From Nymphaea colorata (Eukaryota > Streptophyta > Magnoliopsida > Nymphaeales > Nymphaeaceae): 64,000 nt of DNA. Shown piece by piece: positions 1-11,124 of this stretch. The DNA is taken from contig NC_045138.2 in the NCBI RefSeq assembly GCF_008831285.2, forward strand, positions 1,253,143-1,317,142. Reading direction: 5' to 3'. The notes under the pieces were generated by a model, which saw nothing but the letters and a program-made list of their open reading frames with translations, was not told the origin of the DNA and made no database searches. Both the position numbers and the translations under genes were made by a program. Position 1 is the stretch's first letter. The number at the start of each line of letters is the position of its first letter.

Positions 1-322
1 AACCATGCCCATCTGAATGGATAGATGACAGTAATGGCTTAAAGTGACACAATTCAAAATATGATGAATGATATAGATTTTATCGGCTTTTATTAAGTTG
101 TATTCTCTCTTCACTGATCTAGTTCACAGTCAACCTGTGGGACTCTATTCTTCCCTTGAATTATGGAATGCTCTCAGGCAAATGTATGCTGCTCCATCAA
201 GAGCTAAAACTCAGCAGTTGAAAAGCCAACTCTAAAATTTAAGAGAAGGCACAAAAACTAGTTCAGAATACTTTTGTAGAGCAAAAGGTATTTCTCACCA
301 ATTAGCACTGGCATCAAAACCA

Positions 323-1471
323 ATGGATGATGATGATCTGGTCATTTGTATTATGGCTGGTGTACCACCTGGAGAATATAGGTGTCTTAGGACTGCATTA
401 AAGACTAGGGTCGACCCTATTACTTTGGAAGATTTGCTTGCAATGTTACTTATTCATGAGTCGCAATTGGATGAAGTTGATAATTTCTCTATAGGAAATT
501 CATCGGTGAATTTTACTATGAAAAATCAAAATTTTGGTGGAAATTGCGTTAAAAATAAAAGAGGTCACACTAAAAATCAAGATCAATCTCTCACAAATCA
601 AACTGGATCTTGCTTTGCTTGTGGAAATAATGGACATATTGCAGCAAACTATCACACAGTTAGTCAAGTGTGTCATCAATCTGGTCATGGTACATTGAAG
701 TGCAAAACATACAAACTTCAGAAAATTGATGAAGCTTCATCTATGGAAGCACATGCCGCTGACTTATATGGTTCATTTGATCATGGAGGATGGTACCGCA
801 ACTCCAGAGCCACACACCATGACATATTAGATTTCAACAACTTGACAATCCAATCCAACTACAATAGAGGGGATCAATTTCGCATTGGTAATGGACAAGG
901 TTTGAACATTAAACACATTGGAACCTCTGTTTTCTCTCATATTGATTCCAAGTTCATAATGAAAGATATTTTGCATATGTCGTCTTTCACCAAAAATCTG
1001 ATTTCAGTATACAAGTTTACAAAAGACAAGGACGTGTTACTTGAATTTCACCCACAATTTTCTTATCTGAAGGATGCCAAGACAGGGCATCTTCTTCTCA
1101 AGGGAAACAATGAGCGAGGACTCTACAAGCTGAACTTAGGAGCTATTGGGCGTGAACCAGCAGCATTACTTGGTGAACAAACTACTCGGCAGAAATGGCT
1201 TGAGCGACTTGCGCATCCCTCTATGAAAATCATGCAATATATTCTTTATGAATATGGGCTTCCTTCTATTTTCAATAAATTTGACTCTTTGTGTGAAGCA
1301 TGCCAAATGGGGAAGAGTCATACTTTGCCCTTTTCTAGTTCTATTCATGAAATAAATGGACCATTAGAACTAATATATATTGATGTTTGGGGGTCTGTGC
1401 CTATTGCTTCCATGCAAGGATATTATTTCTATATTAATTTTGTGGATGGATATTCAAGGTTCACTTGTTAA
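323..1471 (+). pseudogene. Copia gag-protease-integrase N-terminal open segment, catalytic residues lost
   Basis: This is the longest open stretch of the element (382 codons), but the ATG is internal to gag. Gag matrix-like sequence fills residues 1-80. A CCHC knuckle at about 97-110 has Tyr where the last Cys belongs. The protease motif, normally D-S-G-A, reads N-S-R-A at about 158-161, so the catalytic Asp is gone. GAG-pre-integrase at about 270-340 ends with the CEACQ zinc-binding motif. The integrase core opens with YIDVWG, which keeps the first catalytic Asp. The frame ends inside the integrase. Confidence 0.85.
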
Positions 1472-2335
1472 AGACTTCCAAAAACTTGTAGAGAGACAAT
1501 TTAGCCAGACTATAAAAAGCCTTTCCAAGTGATTGGGAAGGAGAATTTAGATCTTTATCCACTTACTCAAAATCATGTGGGATTGATCATCACATTTCAT
1601 GTCCTCACATATATCAGCAAAATGGGATAATAGAGCAAAAACATCATCACATAGTAGAGACTGGACTCACCTTACTTGCTCATGCTAACCTTCCTCTCAA
1701 GTATTGAGATTTTGCCTTCCTTACAACAGCATTTCTTATTAATCGTCTACCATCACCGGTTACAAACATGAAAAGTCCATTTCAGCTTCTTTTTAACCAA
1801 AACCTGGACTATACCTTTCTTAAAACTTTTCATTCTGCTTGCTATCCTCATCTTTGCCCCTACAATGCTCATAAACTGCAATACCGAAGTACCAAATGCA
1901 TATTTCTTGTCTATAGCACAAAACACAAAGGCTATCTTTGTTAAATCCATCAAATTCAAGACTCTACATTTGCCAAAATGTCATTTTTGATGAAAATGTT
2001 TTCCCTTATAAGTCCATCATCTTCAATCTCTCCACCAATGGAAATTCTTTTCCTACATTGGCCATGTCACCAGTAACACCATCCCTTGTAACTACATCTA
2101 TTTCCCCAAATTAGCCCATCAGCCGCACCACTACCATCTTCCCCACTACTACCACCACCTTCCCCATCACCACCATCTCCCAACACCCTATCCCCATCTG
2201 AGAAACCCCTACCTCCTGCCATCAAAACTTACTCCATGATCACTCGCCTACATGCTGGATCTCTTAAGCCAAATCCCCATCACATTACTCACCTTACCGA
2301 GCTTCCTTTAGAAACCGAACCAAAAACATTTACCC
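1472..2335 (+). pseudogene. Copia integrase C-terminal part and pol linker, shifted frames
   Basis: Frames here still read as integrase: an NGIIEQKHHH segment near 1625, then FLINRLPSP near 1735 and a YRSTKCIFLVYS segment near 1880. After 2100 comes a Pro/Ser-rich linker and TRLHAG, which normally stands just before reverse transcriptase. The sequence has several stops. It ends where reverse transcriptase should start, which suggests a truncation. Confidence 0.75.
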
Positions 2336-2908
2336 TGTAAAGACACCAGATGACACAGGGCAGAAAGCATGCAACGGCCAAATCTGTTACACTTTAGTTT
2401 GTCGAAGCAATCATATAGCTCCGGGGAAAGAGGAAAGGGGAAGTTTCTACCTCTCTTCAAATCTACAATCCAATATTCTTTGATCTCAAAATTAGATTCA
2501 GAAGAGACACTGGCTTCACTTTGCAACCCGCTTAGTTATCAGATAAATCCGGTCCAGGAAAGAGATAAAGAGGGGATACCGAACGAAGGGCTCATATCCA
2601 GTCAAGTCACATTTAAAACAGCAGTAAGAATGTAAGGAATACATGTGGTTATATTGATTCAATGAATACGTGTGGACTGATACACACGACTCCAACAATC
2701 ACCCGGTGGACAAAACAAATTAACAAGTGGATCTGCAAAGTGTATTTAATAAAGATTAGGTAAATTTTGAGTGGCGCTATTTAAATGCATATGAAGGGAG
2801 AAACAATAAGGGCACATAAATCATGATGCATCAAACTTGACAGCTTAAAAAAATTATGATTCTGATGAGAAAAATCATACTAAAGGTAGGTTCTTTCAGC
2901 TGAATCTA
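2336..2908. other. Intergenic stretch, no gene recognised
   Basis: Short open frames on both strands carry no recognisable domain. There is no LTR, tRNA or terminal inverted repeat that I can see. Confidence 0.5.
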
Positions 2909-3451
2909 TTTGAGCCACATTGAATTAAGTGTTTTTTTTTTCTTTATTTTGATCTGTTCTTCGGAGTGGAAATTCCGGTTGGACTGGACTTACCCCCGCA
3001 AGACTCAAATCTAAATTCAAAAGCGACTGGGTGTAACAGATCTGGACCAGGTCCATACGGCACAAATGAGAAATTATTGATGTCCTTTTCATTGGAAAGT
3101 TGTCCATCAATATTGGAAATTTGGATCAGAACCCAGATCTTGCATGAATTACTATGAAATTCATACCTGGAAGGATATTAGTATATTACTAATAGTTACC
3201 TACAGATCTCATCAAAACTGGTTCATGTTCAATCCCTTGACACCCAACTGACCTGATCGTGAGATGCAAACATGGATCTTTTCCATGTAATTCATTTTCT
3301 AGATTCGACACTTGGGATCGGCACACTATTTTTTTTTAGTTATTTGAGGTAAACAGGTAGTAGTATTTCATCATACCGCCTACCACCCAAGAAGAAAGCC
3401 AAAACCCCCCACCCTTCCCTGTCCCTGAAGGTACCTCCACCACCTATCATA
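2909..3451. repeat. Tandem duplication, unit 1 (543 bp)
   Basis: The unit starts with TTTGAGCCACATTG and ends with CCACCACCTATCAT. The next 544 bases repeat it almost base for base. It includes a short open frame repeated in both units, with no known domain. A poly-T tract near 2932 differs slightly in length between units. Confidence 0.95.
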
Positions 3452-3995
3452 TTTGAGCCACATTGAATTAAGTGTTTTTTTTCTTTATTTTGATCTGTTC
3501 TTCGGAGTGGAAATTCCGGTTGGACTGGACTTACCCCCGCAAGACTCAAATCTAAATTCAAAAGCGACTGGGTGTAACAGATCTGGACCAGGTCCATACG
3601 GCACAAATGAGAAATTATTGATGCCCTTTTCATTGGAAAGTTGCCCATCAATATTGGAAATTTGGACCAGAACCCAGATCTTGCATGAATTACTATGAAA
3701 TTCATACCTGGAAGGATATTAGTATATTACTAATAGTTACGTACAGATCTCATCAAAACTGGATCATGTTCAATCCCTTGACACCCAACTGACCTGATCG
3801 TGAGATGCAAACATGGATCTTTTCCATGTAATTCCTTTTCTAGATTCGACACTTGGGATCGGCACACTATTTTCTTTTAGTTATTTGAGGTAAACAGGTA
3901 GTAGTATTTCATCATACCGCCTACCACCCAAGAAGAAAGCCAAAACCCCCACCCTTCCCCAGCCCTGAAGAGCATGTACCTCCACCACCTATCAT
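3452..3995. repeat. Tandem duplication, unit 2 (544 bp)
   Basis: Second copy of the preceding unit, in the same orientation and directly abutting. By eye the two differ at only a handful of bases plus a small insertion (AGCAT) near 3971. That implies a recent duplication or recent gene conversion. No coding function is recognised. Confidence 0.95.
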
Positions 3996-4530
3996 ACTTG
4001 ACTTAATAAAATCTTTGTTATCAACACTTCATTAGTCATCTAAAGGGGTCTCGATTGGAATCTTTACTGCTAACCAGCCTAGAAAATCTAAAAAACTAGG
4101 CAAAAAAGAAGACACTAAATGAAAATATTAATTTTTCTCTTCAGTGTAATTAACTTTTTCATACGTTATTTTGATAAAAAATTCAGAGATCAATGATACA
4201 GTGCAGAAAGTAGAATAAGCAACAGATGTTAGATTTAATTACGGCTGACTTAAGTGAAACGTGGACTTTTTTTTATTATATAAGCTTTTGGACTTGTTAA
4301 TGCATAGTTATACATTGTTGACTTTGGAGTTGGCAATATTACACTTTATATTAGAATTGGGTGAAAATTGATTAGATTTTTATCAAGCAGAAAAATAAAA
4401 AAGATTGTATGCATGCATAATCCGATCAAGATCAAACTCGGATGTGTTTAGACAAACAATGGATCCGCTTGTAAAATTGTTTACAGCATGAATTAGCGAC
4501 TAAATTAATTTGTGCTGCCTCGTAGCAAAC
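3996..4530. other. AT-rich intergenic stretch
   Basis: No open frame, repeat end or RNA gene is recognised. Confidence 0.5.
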
Positions 4531-4656
4531 TATGACCATCAAGTAGATAATCATTCGATATGATTCCTTGAGTTCTCCAGAGGTCTCTCTTTCTCTATGA
4601 CCATCAAGTAGATAATCATTCGATATGATTCCTTGAGTTCTCCAGAGGTCTCTCTC

Positions 4657-4695
<39 letters not shown>
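4531..4695. repeat. 65-bp tandem duplication running into a (CT)n microsatellite
   Basis: TATGACCATCAAGTAGATAA starts at 4531 and again at 4596, so the period is 65 bases. The second copy ends in a CT run from about 4651 to 4695. The first copy ends in a shorter CT-rich stretch, so slippage or unequal exchange in the microsatellite is the likely source. Confidence 0.9.
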
Positions 4696-4696
<1 letters not shown>

Positions 4697-4745
4697 AAAG
4701 GCAGCATAGTTGAAGCAAAACCACTACCACCATCTTCCTCAATGC

Positions 4746-4753
4746 TATATAAA
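4746..4753 (+). promoter_or_regulatory. Probable TATA box upstream of the DUF4408 relic
   Basis: TATATAAA is followed by a C-rich stretch and CT-rich leader typical of plant 5' untranslated regions. It lies about 200 bases before the ATG at 4953, so a leader of roughly 170 bases is implied. Confidence 0.5.
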
Positions 4754-4952
4754 CTCCCCCACCTGATTTAGTTTCTCATATGGAATTCCTCCTCTGCTCT
4801 CTCTATTTTCTCTCCTATTCAATGAACTTGAATCCCACTCCCAAAATTTTATCCGGATTGTGAGCTCTCTTTCTTTCATTCTCTCTCTCTTTCTCTTTTA
4901 CTGCACATCTCTTGAGCTATGGAACCCCGTAAAAGTTGAGAAATTCAGAGCC

Positions 4953-5324
4953 ATGGTCAAGTACATGAAGACCAATTATCTCCACAAGCTCGCCTTCTAC
5001 GCAGTGACAGCATTCATGGTAGGCTTATTTTTATGAAGCCCTCTCTGGCTTTCTCCCCTCTGCTTCTTCATCAAGCCTCTCCTGTGCATCTCCCTTCCCA
5101 ACCTGATGGGTTACATCCTTTGCCCAAAATTCCAGTTTGTTGTGTCCAATGTCATCATCATCGTCCTTGTTGGGGAGTCTAAATTTTTGGGCACCTCAAG
5201 CCCAATGCCAGACATTTACGATGAATACGTCAAGAGGAAGAATGGCTCCCAGAAGCTCCATGCTCCTCCCATGGCAAGGAATGAAACCACCACCTCCCAT
5301 GGCAACTGGTTCTTACGAATTTGA
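4953..5324 (+). pseudogene. DUF4408-type small membrane protein, one in-frame stop, chimeric 3' end
   Basis: From the ATG at 4953 one frame runs 123 sense codons to the TGA at 5322, broken only by a TGA at 5034-5036 (codon 28). The product would have a hydrophobic N-terminal segment (residues about 13-27) and two more membrane-like segments (about 29-50 and 60-76). These are followed by VGESKFLG, a short SSP stretch and a DIYDEYVKR motif, as I recall from plant DUF4408 proteins of unknown function. In relatives the stop position is normally a Cys, so one substitution would explain it. The last residues (from about 5305) match the F-box 5' leader copied at 35.8 and 45.1 kb, so the native 3' end has been lost. 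The family call rests on recalled motifs. Confidence 0.6.
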
Positions 5325-5650
5325 GGAATTAAGTCAGAGAGGGGAGGAGGAGCACCATGGGCAAGATCATGAATAAGGCTGCCATGAAGAGACCAGTGAC
5401 TCTTGATGTTCTTCCTTGAGAAGTCGTTGCAGAGATTGTAGCACACATTGTTTCTTCATCGCCGGCCATGTTGTCGGTTCCTGATCTTGCCAACATGAAG
5501 CTCACGTAAGTTTTCTGTCATCTCCAACAGATTCAACTTTCAAGCACTCTACACAGATTCTCCAACAAATTCTACAAGATGTTGTGTGAAGCTGCAAGGG
5601 GTGGATGGGGTGCTCAGACGAGCCACCATTGTGGACGTATAGAGGCAAGT
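5305..5650 (+). pseudogene. F-box gene relic, exon 1 (At2g35280-like family)
   Basis: An ATG at 5357 opens a frame that reads as an F-box start: KRPVTLDVLP, a TGA at 5417, then EVVAEIVAHIVSSS and DLANMKLT. The TGA stands where paralogous copies in this window have Gly, so it is a private nonsense change. The frame breaks again near 5508. The rest of exon 1 can be followed to about 5650 (NKFYKMLCEAARGGW). F-box proteins are substrate receptors of SCF ubiquitin ligases. Related pieces lie at 18.4, 35.3-35.8, 44.1-45.1 and 45.3-45.7 kb. The leader (5305-5356) overlaps the DUF4408 frame. Confidence 0.65.
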
Positions 5651-6323
5651 ATGAACCTTCTCCTCTTGATCTCCATTTGATTTTTTTAATCTTAAGACGA
5701 AAAAGTACTTTGATGAGCCTTCTTAATTTTTGGCTTATGACTAATAAGTTACTTCGGCTAAAACTCATCATTTAACTTTTTGAATGCTATTGGTTTGTAA
5801 AAATTTTAGTGATGCAATGTGGGAGACCATGAAATATATCATGGATTGACCAGAAAACGATCAATTATTTTTGCATTAATGTTGTTGATAATGGAAACCT
5901 GCAAACTGAACTGTCGTGCATGGTTCACAAAAATGCATCTGTCAGCAATGTTGATGTTAATTTTAATGGAGGCCACTATGACAGTGGTTGTAGTTTAGAG
6001 ATATAAAAAGAAAGTAGTCATGAATCATGATGGTTAACCTACTTACAAAACATAATATTAGTTACCAACCAAATATGGTTATCTTTCCAATCTCTTGGAA
6101 CAAAAGCCAACTATGTACAGTAATAAAAGTAAAAAGAAACAAGCATTTATGTGAACCCTCGGATAAGGGATAAGGAGCCGTCCTCTATTCATTAGAGTTA
6201 GAAGAATGTCTATGGTTGAACGTGTGCTTCGGAATCTTTTATCTTCACTTAACCCAAATTCATTTGTTGATTCCTGGTGCCTCTACCTTCATGTCCTCTT
6301 TTACTCTCTGTTGCTTCGCTTGT
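5651..6323. other. Intergenic stretch, no gene recognised
   Basis: No domain is recognisable in any frame. The last 120 bases lead into the dispersed segment at 6324. Confidence 0.45.
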
Positions 6324-7470
6324 GGATTAGAAGGGCAAAACGGATGCTTTCGGAAACGGCATGTATAATCATGTTTAGACCACACTTAGCACACACCTTC
6401 TTCAGCCCCTGCTCTGAGGACAATTGTAAGTAAAGACTACACATCTATCTCCATCTTCATCAATGGATGACAAAAGATAAAAGAAACAATATGGTAGCAT
6501 ACAAGATTGAGCCTCTTGGGCAGCTTTAATTTTTCTACATTGGTTTGGCAAGGCAACACCATCCTGTAAATTTAAGTCTGCCGACATAGAGGGGAAGACT
6601 TAGGTTCAAGGAATGGAACATGCAAAGAAGAAAAGGTGCACTAGCAATAAGTGCAAACCCAAAACCAATGAAGAAGAAAAACAAGAGTAAAGCATGGAAG
6701 AGTGCATTCTTGAGACCATAAGTGCAGAATTGAAATTGTAAGGTTGTGTTTGGTTTACTGTAGATCTGAGATCCATGGTGATCTGAAAACTCTAATATCT
6801 CAAATCCATGGATTTAAGATCAGACAACTGACCCCAAATCCGATCTTAAATTTATGGTTTTTAACATGTAGCATGAATTTGAAATTCATGCTATTAATTA
6901 AGATCCTCAGTTTGTTTGAAGATCTCTCAAAACACGTCTTTTCATGCAACCTCGGATCAAACACAACCTAAAGGAAAAAAAACAAAATGAAAGATAGAGA
7001 GTTGATAGTGAATAAGTTTTGAAGATGAGAGACATGAAAGAACCACATAAGAAGCATTCGTATAAAAGAAGAAGAGAAAGTACAGAAAATGGTATGTGGT
7101 ATATCACTCTCTCTCTCTCTCTCTCTATGTTGCTTGGAATGGTGAAAGCTATTGTGCGAGCCTCTAGATATCTTTGCAATCTCTTTCACTGCACCTAGGG
7201 ATGAAGATGTCTTTCTTTTTTAAGATGTATTTTTCAATAAAATTATGTTATGCCAAAGAGAAAATATTGCCTCTATTGCTGTATTATTTTTGGGAAAATG
7301 TGAGATTTTGGAAGATAATTGTATCCATAAAAGATGCCATTTGATTATATTTTAGGATATTGTGGATGTAACGGTTCATTTTGAATATTAATGTACATAG
7401 AAATACACGATTACATGATACTTTTAAGATATGTGATAATCTGTTTTGTAATAATGCAAAACAGATTCAA
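6324..7470. repeat. Dispersed segment, copy A of three
   Basis: Most of this stretch is colinear with 21184-22345, and its last third with 53215-53745. Shared landmarks are TTTAGACCACAC, AAGAAGAAAAGGTGCACTA, a Tourist-like MITE, a CT microsatellite (about 7107-7126) and AAGATGCCATTTG. The function of the segment is unknown and no protein domain is seen. Confidence 0.85.
6742..6968. mobile_element. Tourist-like (PIF/Harbinger-type) MITE, copy A
   Basis: The 227-bp unit begins GGTTGTGTTTGG and ends with its inverted form CAAACACAACC. A 3-bp TAA direct repeat flanks it (6739-6741 and 6969-6971). A TAA target duplication with this kind of end is typical of Tourist/PIF-Harbinger miniature elements. 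It has no coding capacity and would need a transposase supplied elsewhere. Copy B lies at 21616-21843 in the same context, so they were probably duplicated with the surrounding segment. Confidence 0.85.
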
Positions 7471-8432
7471 TTTGTAGGTACTACGAATCACCATAAATGA
7501 GAGAGGCAAAATGATGGAAATGGTCCCAACTGGAAAAGGGGTAAAGGCGACATCCTTCAACTGAGACAAAAGACTATATACGCATTACGTAGTGAAATTG
7601 AAGTCAGTCCGCCAACATCTATTGTCAATTGAGTTATTTTTATATTTTTATATTTCGCGATGTTAAAAACTGTTGCCAATGTTGAATTCTACAGATAAAA
7701 ATGGTGATCAATATATTACAGTAGCAGAATGCTGTGATGCCTTTTTGATTCACAAAATTTGAAAAAAAAAAAAAAACCCATGTGGTCGTTGGCTGGTTGA
7801 TTTTAGTCATAATCACAAATAACGTTTCACAGTTTTAAACAACGAGGTTTTTCTCGGGTATAATATGGTGAGCTTGAATAAAAGAAAAAAATATGATATG
7901 TTTTTAAAAATTTAAAAAAACTAAAAATGAGGGGGAAATAAAATAAGTGAGAAACTAATAACACAAAAAACAAAAGATAAGTAGATTTCCAAAAAATAAG
8001 AACTAAAAAATGAAAAGAAAATGATTGGCATTAGAAAAACTGAAAAAAAAAGTGTTTTTTTTAGTTTTAAACGGCCATTTAATTTATTGCATTTTTTTTT
8101 ACAAAAAAAACATGTTTTCTGTTAGTATGATTATAACTCCAATATGTATATATGACACTAAATTGTTTTGTAAGAGAAGTATGTATATCTTCAATAAATC
8201 ATAACTAGATTTGCAATTTAAGTGGTCTACCCTAACCGCACCACTTTTTTTTTCTCTTTTTGACAACTGACAAGGAACTCTTTAGAGGATGGGCCCGGTG
8301 TTTAATTGACTTTTTTTTTTTTGTTTGGTTTAAGCACCAAAAAAACCATAGCTAAGCTGAGAGACTAGGTCACCGACTAGGAGCCTAAAACCTAAGGCTA
8401 CATTCCTCCAGAACTATGGTTAATTTGCTTGT
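7471..8432. other. AT-rich intergenic stretch with poly-A/poly-T tracts
   Basis: Several A- and T-homopolymer runs are present (near 7760, 8042, 8092 and 8310). No gene, element end or RNA is recognised. Confidence 0.5.
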
Positions 8433-8866
8433 TAGGGATGTCAACGGATGAGATATATCCTTAGTCATATCCACTTTTTCATATATTCATATGTTCAGAT
8501 TCGAATTCGAATAAATAAAAGTCATATCTGAATCTGAATCCGAAATCCAATTTTTCAATCGGAATCTGATCCAAATCCGATTTTTATATTTATATCTGAA
8601 TCTGAATTTTAAACAGGATTTTACCAATTTTCAAAATTTGATAGTATTAGATACTGGATATTTGTTTAAAAATGAATCCAATTCAATCCAAATTCGTATC
8701 CAAATCCGATCAGTTATTTATGTTTATCCGAATCCGATTGGATGCCATTTATTAAATCTGAATCCAATCTGATTTCTTAATCGGATATTAAAGTATTTTC
8801 CATATTAGATGTTTTCCAATCGGATTGGTCAGATATCATATTCAAATAAGATATATTGACATCCTC
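8433..8866. mobile_element. hAT-like non-autonomous element rich in GAATCCGAAT motifs
   Basis: It opens TAGGGATGTCAACGG and closes with the inverted form TTGACATCC. The interior is a degenerate array of GAATCTGAATCC/ATCCGAATCC motifs, a pattern common in plant miniature elements. No clean 8-bp target duplication was found. It sits directly against the left end of the Copia element at about 8875. A relative without clear ends lies at 39420-39710. Confidence 0.6.
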
Positions 8867-8874
8867 ACATGTTG

Positions 8875-9052
8875 TGTTGTACAAAATGCTAACTTGGTCA
8901 ATGAATTGCCATCATTATCTCATTTCTCTGTTGGGAAGGATTATCTACAGCTGCCTATTGAAGATTTTCTCATAGTTTCCTTGTCTCATTGTAATCTGCC
9001 ATTTCTAAAGTACATGCTTGATTTTTCCTTTTTCCTGTTTCATGTTTTAACA
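8875..9052 (+). repeat. 5' LTR of the Copia element, internally rearranged
   Basis: It ends TTTTAACA just before the primer site. It matches the 3' LTR through GGAAGGATTATCTACAGCTG and again at TACATGCTTG. The roughly 175 bases between these blocks in the 3' LTR are replaced here by about 18 unrelated bases, which removes the promoter part. The first 25 bases are diverged, so the left border is approximate. Confidence 0.75.
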
Positions 9053-9064
9053 TGGCATCAGAGC
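9053..9064 (+). promoter_or_regulatory. Primer binding site (initiator tRNA-Met type)
   Basis: TGGCATCAGAGC directly follows the LTR end. It differs by one base from TGGTATCAGAGC, the usual plant Copia site complementary to the 3' end of initiator tRNA-Met. Confidence 0.85.
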
Positions 9065-10074
9065 GTGGTTGGTGTTGAAAGGGAGAATTCCATACTGTCT
9101 GCCGCAAGACCGCGTCTGCTGGTTCTAAGGAACTCTAGTCACCATAGGTGATGCCGGCAAGCAGCGATTATTTCAGGAGCTCTGTTCCATGTGAGCTCCG
9201 TGTGCCTGATTTAAGAAAAGTGTAGTCCGTTCAGTAGCGACCAGAGTATCGCCGGAAAGGTCTCGCCTTTATAGCAACAGATTCCCCAATTTTTTGAAAT
9301 TGGAAATTCCATTATTCTGGTGACATTCCTCTCATATTCTTCATATGCTGAATTAATTTCACTCGCTTAGATTGTAATTCCTGTTATTTCGGGAGGACAA
9401 AAAATCCCTGCCAAAGAAGAGGTCCAAAACAGGGACCGTAATTTTTCTCCTGATCTCAGCGGCGTTATTTTCTCTGGGGAATTCAGCTGTCGAACAGGAG
9501 CTCTTCTGGAATTGCAGATAATTGTCTCTGCTAGTTTTTCCCTGGAGCCCTACAAAAGCCGAGAAGATATTGATATTGTCCCCTGTTCCCCACGACGACG
9601 TCTTCTTCTTCAGTGAAACAGACAGGCCGATCGATCTCTGCCTGGTAACTTCAAAAAGTTGGCATCTTCTTCTCCAGGGTCCCCTTGCCATGATTTTGGA
9701 CAGGAAGCACCACTAGTGTGTTACACTTCCAACGGTCTGATGCTCGACCGGATCCGACATCGGAGTTGGCAGTCATCAGGCAATTTCTTGCCGCCTGTCA
9801 GCAGTTTCTGCAGTAACTTCTGACCCGTGCGTTTAGGTTGAATCGATCTCTGTCTTGCCACCCAGTGGGAGCGAACCTCGCCGCTGTCACCAAGCCTTAC
9901 CAGAAAACCATCTGTACGGTGAAGTGCCCAGCTCGTTGTTCTCTGTTTTTTTCCTTTCCTCCATTCCCTGGTTCTCCATTTTTTTTTTGTCAAGTGGAGG
10001 ACCTATACAACCAGGGCAGCGACCAACATACTCCTTCTGGCATATTCATTTTTTCACTTGGCAACTTATTGCTG
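9065..10074 (+). other. Long untranslated leader of the Copia element
   Basis: About 1 kb separates the primer site from the gag ATG. It is GC-richer than its surroundings and contains only short, unrecognised open frames on both strands. Confidence 0.55.
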
Positions 10075-11124
10075 ATGGCTGGCCTTCAAACTGGAACTGC
10101 TCAAGGAGGCAAAAATTCTAGAGGATCAAGATCTTCTGATCAGCATGGAAACACATTGAGAATCAAATCCACTCTTCTCAATGGCGCAAACTATCTGAAT
10201 TGGGCCAAGGTTGCACACCTATTTCTTAGTGGGAGGTCTAAAGCAGAATACGTCAATGGCAAAATCAAACCTCCTGCTCCTAATGATCCTAGGTATGAAG
10301 AGTGAAAATCTGAAAACGACATGGTTATTTCGTGGCTGATAAATTCGATGAAATCATCAATAGCAAATATGTCCATGTATCAAGACACGGCCCTAGGCAT
10401 TTGGAAGTCACTCAAAGAGCTATTCAGCGGGCAAAACAATCTTGCCCGAATATACCAAATTCAGTGTGAGATTGCTAAGCTCATGGTGGGAGACAAGGAT
10501 GTCCATCTCTACATCGGCCGTCTTCGCAGTCTTTTTGATGAACTCCTTCAATATAGACCGGCTACATCTAATCCTGCTATTTTCAAACAACGGTTCAAGG
10601 AAGATAAAATATTCAAAGTACTGGCTGGTCACAATGAAAACTATGAGACCTTGCACAGCCCGATCTTGAACTCATCCCCTCTTCCAACTTTCAATACTAT
10701 TTGTCAAATTATTGAAAGAGAAGTATCCAGGTGGAAAGTTATGAAATCATCCACCCAAGATGAAGGCGCAAGAGAAAATTCTGAAACAATGGTGTATATT
10801 TCTTGCATTCAAGAAGCACAAAGAAGAGGACCAAACAAATTAAGAACTCATAGCAAATTGAAGTGCACCCACTGCAAAAAAGTCGGTCACACTCATGAAT
10901 GGTGTTGGGAGATCATAGGGAGACCCAAGAAGGGGAAACCAACCACGTCTTCAAAGGATATCAACTTGGCAAACTTTGTTACAAATGATGATCTGGAAAA
11001 AAAATGTCAAAAATTCTCCAAGACCAATCTCGTCTCCTCCCAACCAGTCGTTGAAACCTCTAAAGGTAAGCCTCTAGTCTTATTCTCGGAGCCTCAAACA
11101 ACTTGTTCCTCATCTTACTACTGA
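10075..11124 (+). pseudogene. Copia gag, one nonsense codon
   Basis: The frame from the ATG at 10075 reads MAGLQTGTAQ, then a gag core with LLNGANYLNWAK and IWKSLKELFSG. It is interrupted by a single TGA at 10303-10305, where a Trp codon is expected. After the stop it runs open to 11124. A CCHC knuckle (C-T-H-C, H, C) lies near 10862-10910. Gag forms the virus-like particle in the cytoplasm. No protease active site follows before integrase sequence begins near 11130. Confidence 0.85.

Larger units (their letters stand above)
1..2335 (+). mobile_element. Degenerate Ty1/Copia retrotransposon, 5' part (gag to integrase), LTRs not seen
   Basis: Reading all three forward frames gives Copia polyprotein order: gag (UBN2-like) from about position 140, zinc knuckle, protease, GAG-pre-integrase, integrase core, then the linker that in Copia precedes reverse transcriptase (a TRLHAG-like motif near 2240). 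No reverse transcriptase, RNase H, primer site or LTR follows, so the element stops near 2335. The 5' end probably lies beyond the window. Stop codons and frame changes occur before 323 and after 1471. It is dead and cannot move by itself. Confidence 0.85.

Noticed and set aside
2966-3698. Repeated open frame in the 543-bp duplication as a gene
   Set aside because: It is present twice only because the DNA is duplicated. There is no recognisable domain and no reason to choose a start.
5508-5534. A 26-base GT...AG intron in the F-box relic
   Set aside because: GTAAGTTTTCTGTC...CAACAG looks like an intron but is far too short for plant splicing. The same bases are read through in the paralogs.
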